A DNA stretch of 64,000 bases, taken from NCBI RefSeq assembly GCF_036864975.1, contig NZ_CP104311.1, forward strand, positions 3,041,513 through 3,105,512. Direction: 5' to 3'. Under the pieces are notes generated by a model. It was not told the DNA's origin. It saw nothing but the letters and a program-made list of their open reading frames with translations, and made no database searches. The DNA comes from Methylococcus capsulatus. GTDB taxonomy: Bacteria > Pseudomonadota > Gammaproteobacteria > Methylococcales > Methylococcaceae. Made by a program: the position numbers and the translations under genes. Shown in pieces: positions 27,482-35,957 of the stretch; the first letter of the stretch is position 1, and each line of letters opens with the position of its first letter.

Positions 27482-27937
27482 ATGTTGGCTACCGAACCGT
27501 TCATCCCCGCAGATGCGGGCGACCCTCAGCTGCCATGGATTTCCATGGGCCCCGGCCTTTCCAAGAAGCTGTTGGCCTTGTTTCCCGAACGCGGGGAATG
27601 GGTCACGCTGCTGCGGCTGGAGCCGGGCGCATGCGTCCCCCTGCATCGGCACCAGGGCGAAGTTCACGGCTATATTCTCAGCGGATTCCGGCGCCTCGAG
27701 CCGGAAGGACGGCTGCTGGGTCCCGGAGCTTACCAGTACGAGCCGGCCGGCCATGTCGACACCTGGACTGCCGGGGACGATGCGCCCTTGGTGAGCCTGT
27801 TCTTGGTGGGCGGTAGCGTGGAGTATTTGGCTGCGGATGGTACCCTCCTACGGCGGGAAACGGCCGACAGCAACGCCGAGGAATACCGCCGTGCCTGCGC
27901 GGAGCAGGGTGTCGCGCCGCTCGATCTGCGTCGCTGA
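27482..27937 (+). CDS. Cupin-domain protein (dihydroxyacetophenone dioxygenase-like)
   Basis: A 151-residue single-domain cupin. Metal ligands are visible in the two cupin motifs: His55 and His57 with Glu60 (or His62) in PLHRHQGEVHGYILSG, and His91 in YEPAGHVDTW. The overall pattern resembles the 2,4'-dihydroxyacetophenone dioxygenase-like cupins, but a specific reaction cannot be claimed. AAAGGAG precedes the ATG at 27482. It lies directly opposite the MocR regulator and 61 bases before the dehalogenase gene, so both are probably co-regulated. Confidence 0.75.
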   Translation: MLATEPFIPADAGDPQLPWISMGPGLSKKLLALFPERGEWVTLLRLEPGACVPLHRHQGEVHGYILSGFRRLEPEGRLLGPGAYQYEPAGHVDTWTAGDDAPLVSLFLVGGSVEYLAADGTLLRRETADSNAEEYRRACAEQGVAPLDLRR

Positions 27938-27998
27938 TCAAGTGATCCCGGCGCCGGAAGCCGGGGATCCGGCTCATACGAGACCAGGAGTACCCATC

Positions 27999-28895
27999 GT
28001 GTTTCGATCCAAAATCTCCGCTGTCGATCGCCACCCCAGGAAGCGCGTGCCTATCCTGGATGCCGAGATGAGCTTTGTCGATGTCGGCGAAGGCCCGCCC
28101 ATCGTGTTCCTGCATGGCAATCCCACCTGGTCCTACCTGTGGCGCAACATCATCCCCTACGTCCAGACCCTAGGCCGCTGCCTGGCCCCCGATCTGGTGG
28201 GGATGGGCCAGTCCTGCGCTGCGTCTGCATCGGCTTATCGGTTCTTCGATCACGCCAGCTATCTCGACGCCTGGTTCGAGGCGGTGGGCATCGGCGGTGA
28301 CCTGGTACTGGTAGTCCACGACTGGGGTTCTGCCCTGGGCTTCCACTGGGCCCGCCGCCACCCGGAACGGGTACAGGGCATCGCCTACATGGAGGCGCTC
28401 GTGCAGCCGAGACTTTGGACCGATTTCCCGCCGCCGCGGGAGCAGATCTTCCGGCGCCTGCGCGCGGAAGAAGGCGTCAGGATGATCGCGGAGGACAACT
28501 CCTTCGTCGAGACCGTCCTCCCGAAAAGCATCCTGAGGAGTTTGACGGAAGAAGAAATGGACGCCTACCGAAGGCCGTTCCGCACACCCGAATCCCGGCT
28601 GCCGACGCTGGCCTGGGCCCGCGAGCTGCCCATCGATGGTGAACCGCGGGACGTCGCCGAAGCGGTCGAAGCCTACGGCGCCTGGCTTGCGGCCTGCGAG
28701 ATTCCCAAGCTGTTCGTCAACGCCGAGCCGGGCGCATTGCTGGGACCACGCGCACGCCGATTCTGCCGGCAATGGCCGAACCAGACCGAAATCACCGTGC
28801 CGGGCATCCATTACCTGCAGGAAGATTCGCCCCACGAAATCGGAGAGGCGCTGGCACGGTTCGTCGCCGGGCTCCGCGCGCCGGAGGTCCGGTGA
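27999..28895 (+). CDS. dhaA: Haloalkane dehalogenase (HLD-II, DhaA-like)
   Basis: A 298-residue alpha/beta hydrolase with the full haloalkane dehalogenase set: halide-stabilising Asn41 (HGNPTW) and Trp109, nucleophile Asp108 (VVHDWGSALGF), catalytic acid Glu132 (YMEALVQP) and base His271 (GIHYLQEDSPHEIG). The spacing is nearly that of Rhodococcus DhaA. It would hydrolyse the carbon-halogen bond of small haloalkanes to an alcohol and halide. The GTG start at 27999 is chosen because AGGAG lies 8 bases upstream; the longer ORF overlaps the cupin gene. It ends 6 bases from the convergent hydrolase gene. Confidence 0.88.
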   Translation: MFRSKISAVDRHPRKRVPILDAEMSFVDVGEGPPIVFLHGNPTWSYLWRNIIPYVQTLGRCLAPDLVGMGQSCAASASAYRFFDHASYLDAWFEAVGIGGDLVLVVHDWGSALGFHWARRHPERVQGIAYMEALVQPRLWTDFPPPREQIFRRLRAEEGVRMIAEDNSFVETVLPKSILRSLTEEEMDAYRRPFRTPESRLPTLAWARELPIDGEPRDVAEAVEAYGAWLAACEIPKLFVNAEPGALLGPRARRFCRQWPNQTEITVPGIHYLQEDSPHEIGEALARFVAGLRAPEVR

Positions 28896-28901
28896 ACCGC
28901 G

Positions 28902-30143
28902 CTATTTACGCCGGAGCTCGGCCGACGCCCCCATCCACCGGCCCGCATCGCGGTCCAACCACGCCCTGGCGCGTTCGCGCCCTTTCAGGACGAAATCGAG
29001 GAATGCCGTGCTGACGCCGGCTACCTCGGCCCAATGGCGGACGTCGGACGCACGCTTTCGCATCGGCCGACCGGCAAGCCCCATAGCCACTCCCGACGGA
29101 CCGCCGGCGGAACCGTTGCGAGAATTCCCGGTAGCGGAACGCTGACCGACCTGCAATGTAAGATCTTCGCGGGACCAGGGCAGCCATCCGCCCCCTTCCG
29201 AACCTTCGCCCACGGCGGGCCGCAAGGGCGGTCCTTTCCATTTCTGCCCAGGCTCCACGCCGGCGAGAACGTCGTGGGTACCGTCCTGCAACACCAGCAG
29301 GTACTTGCCGCCGGGCGGCATGGACTGCCACAGAGCCGAGCGCAGGGAGGTTGCGCTGAGCCCATAGGGGTCTTCGTCGTCGGTGCCAGTCACGGCGAGG
29401 AGGGGCATCGCCATCCCCGCGGCACGCTCGTCCAGCCTGCCTTCGGCCAGCGTGACATGGGGACTGAGGACGATGGCGCCGGCGAAGTTGAATTCGGTAT
29501 GGGCCCGGAACGCCACCTTGACCGCCTCGCCCGCGAGGGCAGAAGCGGCCTGAGCACCGAGGTCGAACCCCGCCACCGCCGCTATGGCCGGATCCGCGAC
29601 GGAATACGGACTGCCCGGTATCGCGGCGCGCTGGCGCAGTTCGCCCAAGGCCCAGGCCAGGTGGCTCAGCCGGCTTTCCAGAGAAGCCGCGGAGAAGTAG
29701 CTCCGCCCCGTAGCCCGCAGTTCGCCGGCGTCGAGCGTGTCCGAGGCCCAAAACACCTTGCCCAGCGCCGCCGGCTGCATGGCGAACACGGCGTAGCCTG
29801 CTGCCGCCCAGCTGCGGCGCCAGAATGGCCCCGCGGTGGCATCTTCCCCCAGACCAGGCAGATAGACGACGACCGGGAAACGCCCGCCCGCGGCAGGCGC
29901 CATGAAAGTGATGTCCAGCTCGGTATGCCCGCGCTTCCAGGATTCGCGGACCTCGGTAGTAGCGTAGCCGTGTTCCGGCGCGTAACCTCCCTGGGCTTCG
30001 AACTCTTCGATCTTCGACCTGGCCTCCTCGGGAGCGGGCGGCTCCGGCGGGGAGGAATCCATGGCACATCCTGTGAGCGTGGACATGGCGATCGCAGAGG
30101 AGATGACGAGAGACCGGGTGAGAGAACGTTCAGGCGTGGTCAT
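28902..30143 (-). CDS. Alpha/beta hydrolase-like lipoprotein with Asp at the nucleophile position
   Basis: A 413-residue exported protein with lipobox LTGC (Cys26). The hydrolase core runs from about 75 (ELDITFMAP, PVVVYLPGLGEDA) to 310. The nucleophile-elbow position reads GFDLGA (192-197), so Asp194 stands where most esterases have Ser; an acidic cluster TGTDDEDPYG and a candidate catalytic His (QDGTHDVL) follow. A glycine-rich stretch follows the core (GEGSEGGGW). It lies 91 bases after the HlyD-type gene on the same strand and may belong to that operon. It could use an Asp nucleophile like epoxide hydrolases and dehalogenases, or be catalytically altered. Confidence 0.7.
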   Translation of the reverse strand: MTTPERSLTRSLVISSAIAMSTLTGCAMDSSPPEPPAPEEARSKIEEFEAQGGYAPEHGYATTEVRESWKRGHTELDITFMAPAAGGRFPVVVYLPGLGEDATAGPFWRRSWAAAGYAVFAMQPAALGKVFWASDTLDAGELRATGRSYFSAASLESRLSHLAWALGELRQRAAIPGSPYSVADPAIAAVAGFDLGAQAASALAGEAVKVAFRAHTEFNFAGAIVLSPHVTLAEGRLDERAAGMAMPLLAVTGTDDEDPYGLSATSLRSALWQSMPPGGKYLLVLQDGTHDVLAGVEPGQKWKGPPLRPAVGEGSEGGGWLPWSREDLTLQVGQRSATGNSRNGSAGGPSGVAMGLAGRPMRKRASDVRHWAEVAGVSTAFLDFVLKGRERARAWLDRDAGRWMGASAELRRK

Positions 30144-30234
30144 GGGGGCGCTGGAGCGATGTCGTCTTATACACAAAACCGAAGGACAGCGGAACCGCTA
30201 CAGCTCCGTCGGCCCGCAACCGCCGCGGCCAGGC

Positions 30235-31227
30235 TCAGTGGAAAGCCGCCGGATACTCCGGCGCCCCCGCTTCCGGACTTGGCGTCGAGCCCGTGTATTC
30301 CGGCGCTTCGATGAACACGTCCAGCTGCTGACCGACGAATACCGGCAAGGCTGCCGGGTCGAAGCTGTAAACCACCTGCAGCACGCGGGTATCCACCCGC
30401 TCGGTGCTGTCGCCGGTCAGGGAGCGTTTGGGCACGATGTAGGGTTCGACATAAGCCAGCTTCAGTTCGGTGCCGAGCTGGCTGTTGCCGCGCAGATAAC
30501 CGTAGGCCTTGCCGCCCTTGTGAAAGCGCCAGGCATCGTTTTCGTCGATGTCGACGCGGACGTGGAGCCGTTCCAGGTCACCCATGATCACCAACGGCAT
30601 GCTCAGGAATCCGGTAGTGGCATATTCGCCGATGCGGACGTTCACCTGGAGGATTTCACCCTGGATCGGCGCCCGCACCACCATCCGGTCGAGGGTAGTC
30701 TGGACCGCAGCGACTTGCGCCTCGGCCTGCCTGACCTGGGCATGGGCCGTTTCCAGCCGGGCTTTCGCAATCAGCACGGCATTGCGCCGGCGCTTGACTT
30801 CCTCGGCACTGATGGCCCGTTCATCGGTCACGGCCTCCGCCAGTGCCAACAGCGTGTTCGCATCGGTCAGCGAAGCTTCGGCTTCTGCCACCCCCGCCCG
30901 AGCCTTGAGCAGATCCGCCCAGCGCACTTCCAGCTCCGCCAGCGGCTCGCGGTCGTCCAGCCGGAACAGGACGGCACCGGCCTCGACCCGGTCGCCGACC
31001 TTGACCTCGACACTTTTGACCAGCCCTGGTAAAGGCGTGCCGATTCCGATGTTCCGGCTCCTGGCTTCGACGATCCCGGCGCCCGCGATGTACGACTCGA
31101 ACGGCGGACGGGCCGGCTCGACCACCGCCGGCGCGACCGGCAGCGGCTGGTTGCCGGTGACCACCGAATATACCCCGAACAGGAAGCCGGCTACGGCCAG
31201 CACCGGCAAGGTGGCTTTGGGTAACAT
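30235..31227 (-). CDS. HlyD-family periplasmic adaptor of an ABC exporter
   Basis: A 330-residue adaptor with an N-terminal membrane anchor (residues 4-23), a lipoyl half (GLVKSVEVKVGDRVEAGAVLFRLD), a helical hairpin (about 105-185), the second lipoyl half (MVVRAPIQGEILQVNVRIGEYA) and a beta-barrel domain. It sits 22 bases downstream of the ABC ATPase gene. This matches the YbhG-type adaptor of MacAB-like or Ybh-like exporters, which link inner-membrane ABC pumps to an outer-membrane channel. No TolC-type channel lies next to it. Substrate unknown. Confidence 0.85.
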   Translation of the reverse strand: MLPKATLPVLAVAGFLFGVYSVVTGNQPLPVAPAVVEPARPPFESYIAGAGIVEARSRNIGIGTPLPGLVKSVEVKVGDRVEAGAVLFRLDDREPLAELEVRWADLLKARAGVAEAEASLTDANTLLALAEAVTDERAISAEEVKRRRNAVLIAKARLETAHAQVRQAEAQVAAVQTTLDRMVVRAPIQGEILQVNVRIGEYATTGFLSMPLVIMGDLERLHVRVDIDENDAWRFHKGGKAYGYLRGNSQLGTELKLAYVEPYIVPKRSLTGDSTERVDTRVLQVVYSFDPAALPVFVGQQLDVFIEAPEYTGSTPSPEAGAPEYPAAFH

Positions 31228-31249
31228 TCTCTCTCTGCGATGGGTGAGC

Positions 31250-31957
31250 TCATGACGGGCCGGACGAGCGGGTGACTTTCACCACCAGCCCGTCGTCCAT
31301 CTGCGCAATGCAGTCCGCGAATTCGAAAATGCGGGCGTCGTGAGTGACGATCACCAGCGCCCGGTCCTGGTCCAGCGCAACCTGCTTCAACAACTCCATC
31401 ACCCGATGCCCGGTTTCGTGATCCAACGCGCTCGTAGGCTCGTCACAGACGATCAGCTTCGGTCCGTGCACCAGGGCCCGGGCGATCGCCACACGCTGCT
31501 GCTGGCCGCCGGAGAGCTGTGAAGGTAGAGACTCGGAACGATCGGCCAGCCCCACCCGCTCCAGGACATCCACAGCACGGCGCTGCGCCTTTTGACGGCT
31601 GATGCCGTTGAGGATCATCGGGATCGACACGTTTTCCGCCGCCGTCAGGCTGGGCAGGAGGTTGTAGGTCTGGAATACGAAGCCGATGTTGGCGGCACGG
31701 AACCTGAGCTTATCCTTGTCCTTCATGCGCAGCAGATCGTGGCCGAATACCTCGCAAAGCCCTTCGTCCTGGTCGAGGATGCCGGCAATCACCGATATCA
31801 GGGTAGTCTTGCCGCAACCGGAGGGACCGACCAGCATCATCAGCTCGCCGGCGCGGATGTCGAGATCGACGCCGCGCAAGGCAACCACCTGCTGCCCGCT
31901 GCCATCGTAGGTTTTCCGGACTCCCCGGCATTGCACCGCCAACGTCGATGCGCCCAT
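31250..31957 (-). CDS. ABC transporter ATP-binding protein (MacB/LolD type)
   Basis: A 235-residue ATPase with Walker [12 protein letters not shown]-loop region [18 protein letters not shown], signature [15 protein letters not shown], Walker [13 protein letters not shown] and the H-loop in VIVTHDARI. It belongs to the class that powers FtsX-like mechanotransmission permeases. It lies 7 bases after the permease gene and 22 bases before the HlyD gene, forming one operon. Confidence 0.92.
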   Translation of the reverse strand: MGASTLAVQCRGVRKTYDGSGQQVVALRGVDLDIRAGELMMLVGPSGCGKTTLISVIAGILDQDEGLCEVFGHDLLRMKDKDKLRFRAANIGFVFQTYNLLPSLTAAENVSIPMILNGISRQKAQRRAVDVLERVGLADRSESLPSQLSGGQQQRVAIARALVHGPKLIVCDEPTSALDHETGHRVMELLKQVALDQDRALVIVTHDARIFEFADCIAQMDDGLVVKVTRSSGPS

Positions 31958-31964
31958 GGTTTCT

Positions 31965-33125
31965 TTAGCCCTTGAACACGATGGCCGGCTCCAGCCTGAT
32001 CACCTTGCGGATGCTCAAGAGGGCCGCGAACATGCAAATCAGTGTCACCCCCAGTCCGCTGAACACCAGCAACTGCCAGGGAAACTTGAAAGCCAGAATG
32101 GTGTTGCGCATGGACCAGCCGAACAATGAGGTCAGCCCGACCCCCAGCCCGTAGCCGACCATACCCACCAGCGTCGCCTGCAGCAGAATCATGCCCAGCA
32201 GCGTCCCGTTGCCAGCGCCCATGGCTTTGAGCACCCCGAACTGGCGGATGTTTTCCAGGGTGAAGTTGTAGAAGGTCTGGCCGGCAATGGCGGCGCCGAC
32301 GATGAATCCGAGGGTGACCGACATGCCGAAGTTGATCGGAATGCCGGTGTTCTTGAGAAAATAGTTGACGGTAAGCTCTTCGAACTCGGCCTGGGTATAC
32401 GCCGCCAGCCCGGTGGTTTCCCGAATGCGGCGGGTCAGGGCGTGGACGTCCTGACCCGGCCTGGCCTTGACCAGCACAAAGGACAGGAGCTTGCGCTCCC
32501 TCGGTGCGTACAGCGTGGCCCGCGAATAGGTCGTATACACCACCGGCTGGGACTGGAAGGTCCGGGTGGTCTTGGCGATGCCAACCACCACCGCACGGCG
32601 GTCGTTGAGTTCCAGCGTGTCGCCCACCTTCAGCGGTACGGGCTTGCCGCCCGGCTCCTTCGGCGGCTTGGCCAGCTTCTCGCGGGCGCCATCGATGTCG
32701 ACGATGACCGAATCGGCCCGCCGAAGGTCTTCCAGCCGCCCTTCCAGCATGACCGGCGGTCCGCCGATGAGGGTCGCATCATCCAGACCGATCACGTTGC
32801 AGGTCTGGAACGTCCCGTCCGCCAGGCGCGCCTTGATCATCCCTTTGTACATGGGCATCGCCCAGTCCACCCCACTGACGCCACGCACCCGGAACAGCTT
32901 GGTATCCTGCAGCGGCTTGATATCGTCGACGAACTGTACCTTGGGATCCATCACCCAGACGTCGGGCAGACCGACGTCCGTGACGAAACTGTACGAACGC
33001 ATCATCAGCCCCACGAAGATGGCCGGCTGCTGCGTCATGATCAGCGAAGCGAAGGTCAGACCCATGACGATGCCGAGGTACTTGCCACGGTCCCCCATGA
33101 GCATCTTCAAAGCGATGTAGCTCAC
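31965..33125 (-). CDS. ABC transporter permease (FtsX/MacB family)
   Basis: A 386-residue permease with one N-terminal membrane helix (about 15-35), a periplasmic domain (about 36-255), and three C-terminal helices around VTLGFIVGAAIAGQTFYNFTLENIRQFGVLKAMGAGNGTLLGMILLQ and the end SIRKVIRLEPAIVFKG. The GTG start at 33125 overlaps the TetR-type gene's TGA by four bases (GTGA), so translation is coupled; the longer ORF reads into the regulator gene and was not used. Confidence 0.88.
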   Translation of the reverse strand: MSYIALKMLMGDRGKYLGIVMGLTFASLIMTQQPAIFVGLMMRSYSFVTDVGLPDVWVMDPKVQFVDDIKPLQDTKLFRVRGVSGVDWAMPMYKGMIKARLADGTFQTCNVIGLDDATLIGGPPVMLEGRLEDLRRADSVIVDIDGAREKLAKPPKEPGGKPVPLKVGDTLELNDRRAVVVGIAKTTRTFQSQPVVYTTYSRATLYAPRERKLLSFVLVKARPGQDVHALTRRIRETTGLAAYTQAEFEELTVNYFLKNTGIPINFGMSVTLGFIVGAAIAGQTFYNFTLENIRQFGVLKAMGAGNGTLLGMILLQATLVGMVGYGLGVGLTSLFGWSMRNTILAFKFPWQLLVFSGLGVTLICMFAALLSIRKVIRLEPAIVFKG

Positions 33126-33778
33126 GGGCCGGCCTCGCCGGCGGACAGATGCCTGAGCGCGGCCAGCGAAAAGCAGACGATGTGCTCGGCGGTTTTCTCG
33201 ATCTCTTCGGGTGTGGCGATGATTTCCGGACAAAGCCGGTCGATCAGCGAGCGCGAGTGCCGGTACATCAGGCACTGACCGACGATGCTCAAACCCAGCC
33301 GATGCATGTCCGCCTCGCTCAGACCGGGGCCGACCAGTTCGGCGATGATGCTTTGCAGAAGCGCACAGCGGGGTTTCATGGTGGACTCAATGACCTGGTC
33401 GAGCGCGGCAGTGGGATCGGTGATCTCGCGGGCGATCAGCTTTCCATGACGACCGAGATGGGTCTCGTCCAGCAGGCGAGCCAGGAAATTGGAGATAAAC
33501 TGGCGCAGCCGTACTTCCGGCGGGAGAGTCGGATCACGCGCCAGGGTATCGGGGTAGCGTTCGTGCGTTTCGCGGAAGGCCGCCGCGAGCACTTCCGAGT
33601 ACAGCGCCTCCTTGCTGCGGAAATAGTAGTTGACGGAAGCCGCATTCACTTCCGCCCTGGCGCAGATGTCCCTTACCGTGGCCTCGTGAAATCCCTTTTC
33701 GGCAAACACGTCCAGGGCTGCCTGCAACAGCCGCTCGCGGGTGGCATCCTGGGAAAGAGGGGGATCGAACCGATTCAT
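33122..33778 (-). CDS. CecR-type TetR-family regulator of the adjacent ABC exporter
   Basis: A 218-residue regulator with an N-terminal helix-turn-helix (ATRERLLQAALDVFAEKGFHEATVRDICARAEVNAASVNYYFRSKEALYSEVL) and a C-terminal ligand-binding domain of the CecR/YbiH type (LIAREITDPTAALDQVI, GQCLMYRHSR). In Escherichia coli the CecR gene likewise heads an operon with HlyD and ABC exporter genes. Here the order is regulator, permease, ATPase, adaptor. The first two overlap by 4 bases. A sigma-70 promoter and a palindrome precede the ATG. Confidence 0.87.
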   Translation of the reverse strand: MNRFDPPLSQDATRERLLQAALDVFAEKGFHEATVRDICARAEVNAASVNYYFRSKEALYSEVLAAAFRETHERYPDTLARDPTLPPEVRLRQFISNFLARLLDETHLGRHGKLIAREITDPTAALDQVIESTMKPRCALLQSIIAELVGPGLSEADMHRLGLSIVGQCLMYRHSRSLIDRLCPEIIATPEEIEKTAEHIVCFSLAALRHLSAGEAGP

Positions 33779-33789
33779 TCAACTGATTT

Positions 33790-33836
33790 AAACGTTTGTT
33801 TGAGACAAAATTACCGGACGGTCCTGCCGAAGTCAA
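33790..33836 (-). promoter_or_regulatory. Sigma-70 promoter and operator-like palindrome for the exporter operon
   Basis: On the minus strand TTGACT (33836-33831) and TAATTT (33813-33808) are separated by exactly 17 bases. Downstream of the -10, in the untranslated leader, lies the palindrome AAACGTTT (33790-33797) within TCAAACAAACGTTTAAATCA. A TetR-type repressor bound there would block its own operon. The promoter is well supported by sequence; the operator assignment is inference. Confidence 0.6.
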
Positions 33837-33851
33837 GGGCGTCCTCAGAGT

Positions 33852-35174
33852 TCAAATCCGGCCGGACTTCACCCTGTCCGGCTCCGGAAAAAGGACCCGC
33901 ACGCAAAGGCCCTTATCGACGCCGTCGGCCAGCGTAACGATGGCGCCATGACGGTCGGCGATCGCGCGGACGATCGTAAGGCCCAGCCCGGTCCCGGCTT
34001 CCGTGGTTTCCGCGCCACGGTAGAAACGATCGAAGACCCGGCCGCGCTCGGCGGCGGGAATGCCGGGGCCGGTGTCCACGACTTCGAGACAAGGCTGCCC
34101 GTCCTCGCTCCGCCGCACCGAGACGTCTACCACCCCGCCTGGCGGGGTGTAACGCACCGCATTGTCGACCAGGTTCGCCAGCAGAGTATGCAAAGCGCCG
34201 GGGTCGCCGGTGATGCTCAGCTCGGGATCGATCTCGGCGAAGCCGAAATCGATCCCTTTCTGTGCCGCCAAGCCCGCGTGTTCCGCCACCACCTGCTGAG
34301 CGACGTCCGCCAGGACCACGCGTGTCAACGGGACCGAAACGGCGTCGGGCTCCTGGCGAGCCAGCGTCAGGAGCTGCTGCACCGCCCGGGCCGCACGCCG
34401 CACACCGGCCTTGAGGTCTTCCATCGCCGCAGCACGCTCATCCGCCGTTGCCGCGTGCTCAGCAAGGTCCGCCTGAAGCTGCATGGCGGCAATCGGAGTG
34501 CGCAATTCGTGCGCTGCATCGGCGATGAAAGCCCTTTGCGCAGCCAAAGCTTCCGACAGGCGAGAAAGCAGGTCGTTCAAGGAACGGACCAGCGGCAGAG
34601 CTTCCTCGGGGATGCGGGCTTCGGGTAACGGCGTCAGGGATTGCGGCGTGCGCGCCGCCACCGCCTGCGCCAGCCGCCGTAACGGTGCCAGCCCACGGCC
34701 GACGATGAACCAGATCGCCAGACTCAAGACCGGCAGTAGCACGACGACCGGTGTCAGCACTCTCGATGCGGCTTCCAGTGCCAGCTTGTTGCGTACCCAC
34801 ATGGGCTGTGCGACCTGGATCACTTGCCGGCCCATCGGCAAGGCGTACACCCGCCAGGCGCCCTCCCGGGTCTCGACGGTGGCATAGCCGTTACCGACGA
34901 GGCCCGGCAAGGAACGGTGCGGATGGGAGTAATAGAGCTGAAAGCCCTCAGGGCTCCAGACCTGAATCACGAAGTCCAGATCGTCGTGGCCTTGGCGTGC
35001 CGGGGGTGGATAGGCTTGATCCCCCAGGGACAGCGCCAACTGGCGCAATTGGTAATCCAGCAGTGCGTCCACCTCGGACCTTGCCGCCGAGTACGTCGCG
35101 TAGGCTCCGGCGCCGATAGCTCCGGCGATGGTCGCCAGCAACGCCGCGATCAGCCGTCGCCGGATGGACCTCAT
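33852..35174 (-). CDS. Sensor histidine kinase (QseC/PmrB type)
   Basis: A 440-residue kinase: membrane helices near 8-28 and 140-160 flank a periplasmic sensor domain of about 110 residues. HAMP, HisKA with His222 (ADAAHELRTPIAAMQLQ), and HATPase boxes NLVDNAVRYTPPGG, VDTGPGIP, VFDRFYRG and GTGLGLTIVRAIADRHGA follow. The N-terminal sensor resembles the two-component sensor kinase N-terminal domain of QseC. Its ATG overlaps the response regulator stop by 4 bases. The 73-base gap after it holds the promoter of the exporter operon. Stimulus unknown. Confidence 0.9.
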   Translation of the reverse strand: MRSIRRRLIAALLATIAGAIGAGAYATYSAARSEVDALLDYQLRQLALSLGDQAYPPPARQGHDDLDFVIQVWSPEGFQLYYSHPHRSLPGLVGNGYATVETREGAWRVYALPMGRQVIQVAQPMWVRNKLALEAASRVLTPVVVLLPVLSLAIWFIVGRGLAPLRRLAQAVAARTPQSLTPLPEARIPEEALPLVRSLNDLLSRLSEALAAQRAFIADAAHELRTPIAAMQLQADLAEHAATADERAAAMEDLKAGVRRAARAVQQLLTLARQEPDAVSVPLTRVVLADVAQQVVAEHAGLAAQKGIDFGFAEIDPELSITGDPGALHTLLANLVDNAVRYTPPGGVVDVSVRRSEDGQPCLEVVDTGPGIPAAERGRVFDRFYRGAETTEAGTGLGLTIVRAIADRHGAIVTLADGVDKGLCVRVLFPEPDRVKSGRI

Positions 35175-35833
35175 GACTGCCTCGGCATGAGATAGCCGAC
35201 CCCGCGTACGGTGACGATCCGGTCAGCGCCGAGCTTGCGGCGGAGCGCATGGACATAGACTTCGATCGTGTTGCTCTCCACCTCTTCACCCCAGCCGTAG
35301 ATGCGCTCTTCCAGCCGGGTCCGTGACAACGGCATGCCCGGGCGTTCGAGCAGGGCGATGAGCAGGGCATACTCGCGCGCCGAAAGCCGGACCGGCACCT
35401 CGTTCAGCCACACCTCCCGGCTCATCGGATTCACCTTGAGTCCCTCCAGCTCGATCAACGGCGTCGACCGCCCTGCCCGGCGCCGCGCTAAGGCGCGTAT
35501 GCGGGCGGACAGCTCTGCCAGATCGAATGGTTTGACCAGGTAATCATCGGCCCCCGCGTCCAACCCAGCGACCCGGTCCGCGATCGAATCGCGCGCCGTG
35601 ATGATCAAAACCGGCATGGGATTCCCCGCCGCCCGGAGCGCCTTGAGTATTTCCAGCCCCGATTGGCGGGGAACACCCAAATCCAGGATCAGCAGTTCGT
35701 GCACGCTGTTGCCGAGTGCCAGGTCCGCGGCCACGCCATCCCTCACCCAGTCGACTGCGTAACCGTCCCGCTTCAACCCGAGCTGGACGCTCTTGCCGAT
35801 CATGGCGTCGTCTTCAACCAGCAGTATACGCAT
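35171..35833 (-). CDS. OmpR-family response regulator (QseB/PmrA type)
   Basis: A 220-residue regulator with phospho-acceptor Asp51 (LLILDLGVPRQSG), the conserved Lys in VKPFD and a C-terminal winged helix (VRLSAREYALLIALLERPGMPLSRTRLEERIYGWGEEVESNTIEVYVHALRRKLG). The family start MRILLVEDD (35833) was chosen; an in-frame ATG 11 codons upstream (35866) is possible, and neither has a strong ribosome site. It precedes its kinase with a 4-base overlap and is divergent from trhP. Confidence 0.9.
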   Translation of the reverse strand: MRILLVEDDAMIGKSVQLGLKRDGYAVDWVRDGVAADLALGNSVHELLILDLGVPRQSGLEILKALRAAGNPMPVLIITARDSIADRVAGLDAGADDYLVKPFDLAELSARIRALARRRAGRSTPLIELEGLKVNPMSREVWLNEVPVRLSAREYALLIALLERPGMPLSRTRLEERIYGWGEEVESNTIEVYVHALRRKLGADRIVTVRGVGYLMPRQS

Positions 35834-35957
35834 GCGGGGGATCGTGACGGTGGATGTTGGCGCCATGAATAGGCCCTGACAGCGGCGGCGTCAAGCGGCA
35901 CCGGGTTCTGGTATAGTGCCGCCAAGCTGCACCATCTACATACTGATACTGCTCCGG

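Noticed and set aside
29034-30314. A 426-codon plus-strand ORF opposite the lipoprotein hydrolase
   Set aside because: Antisense frame of a gene with a clear lipobox and hydrolase core.
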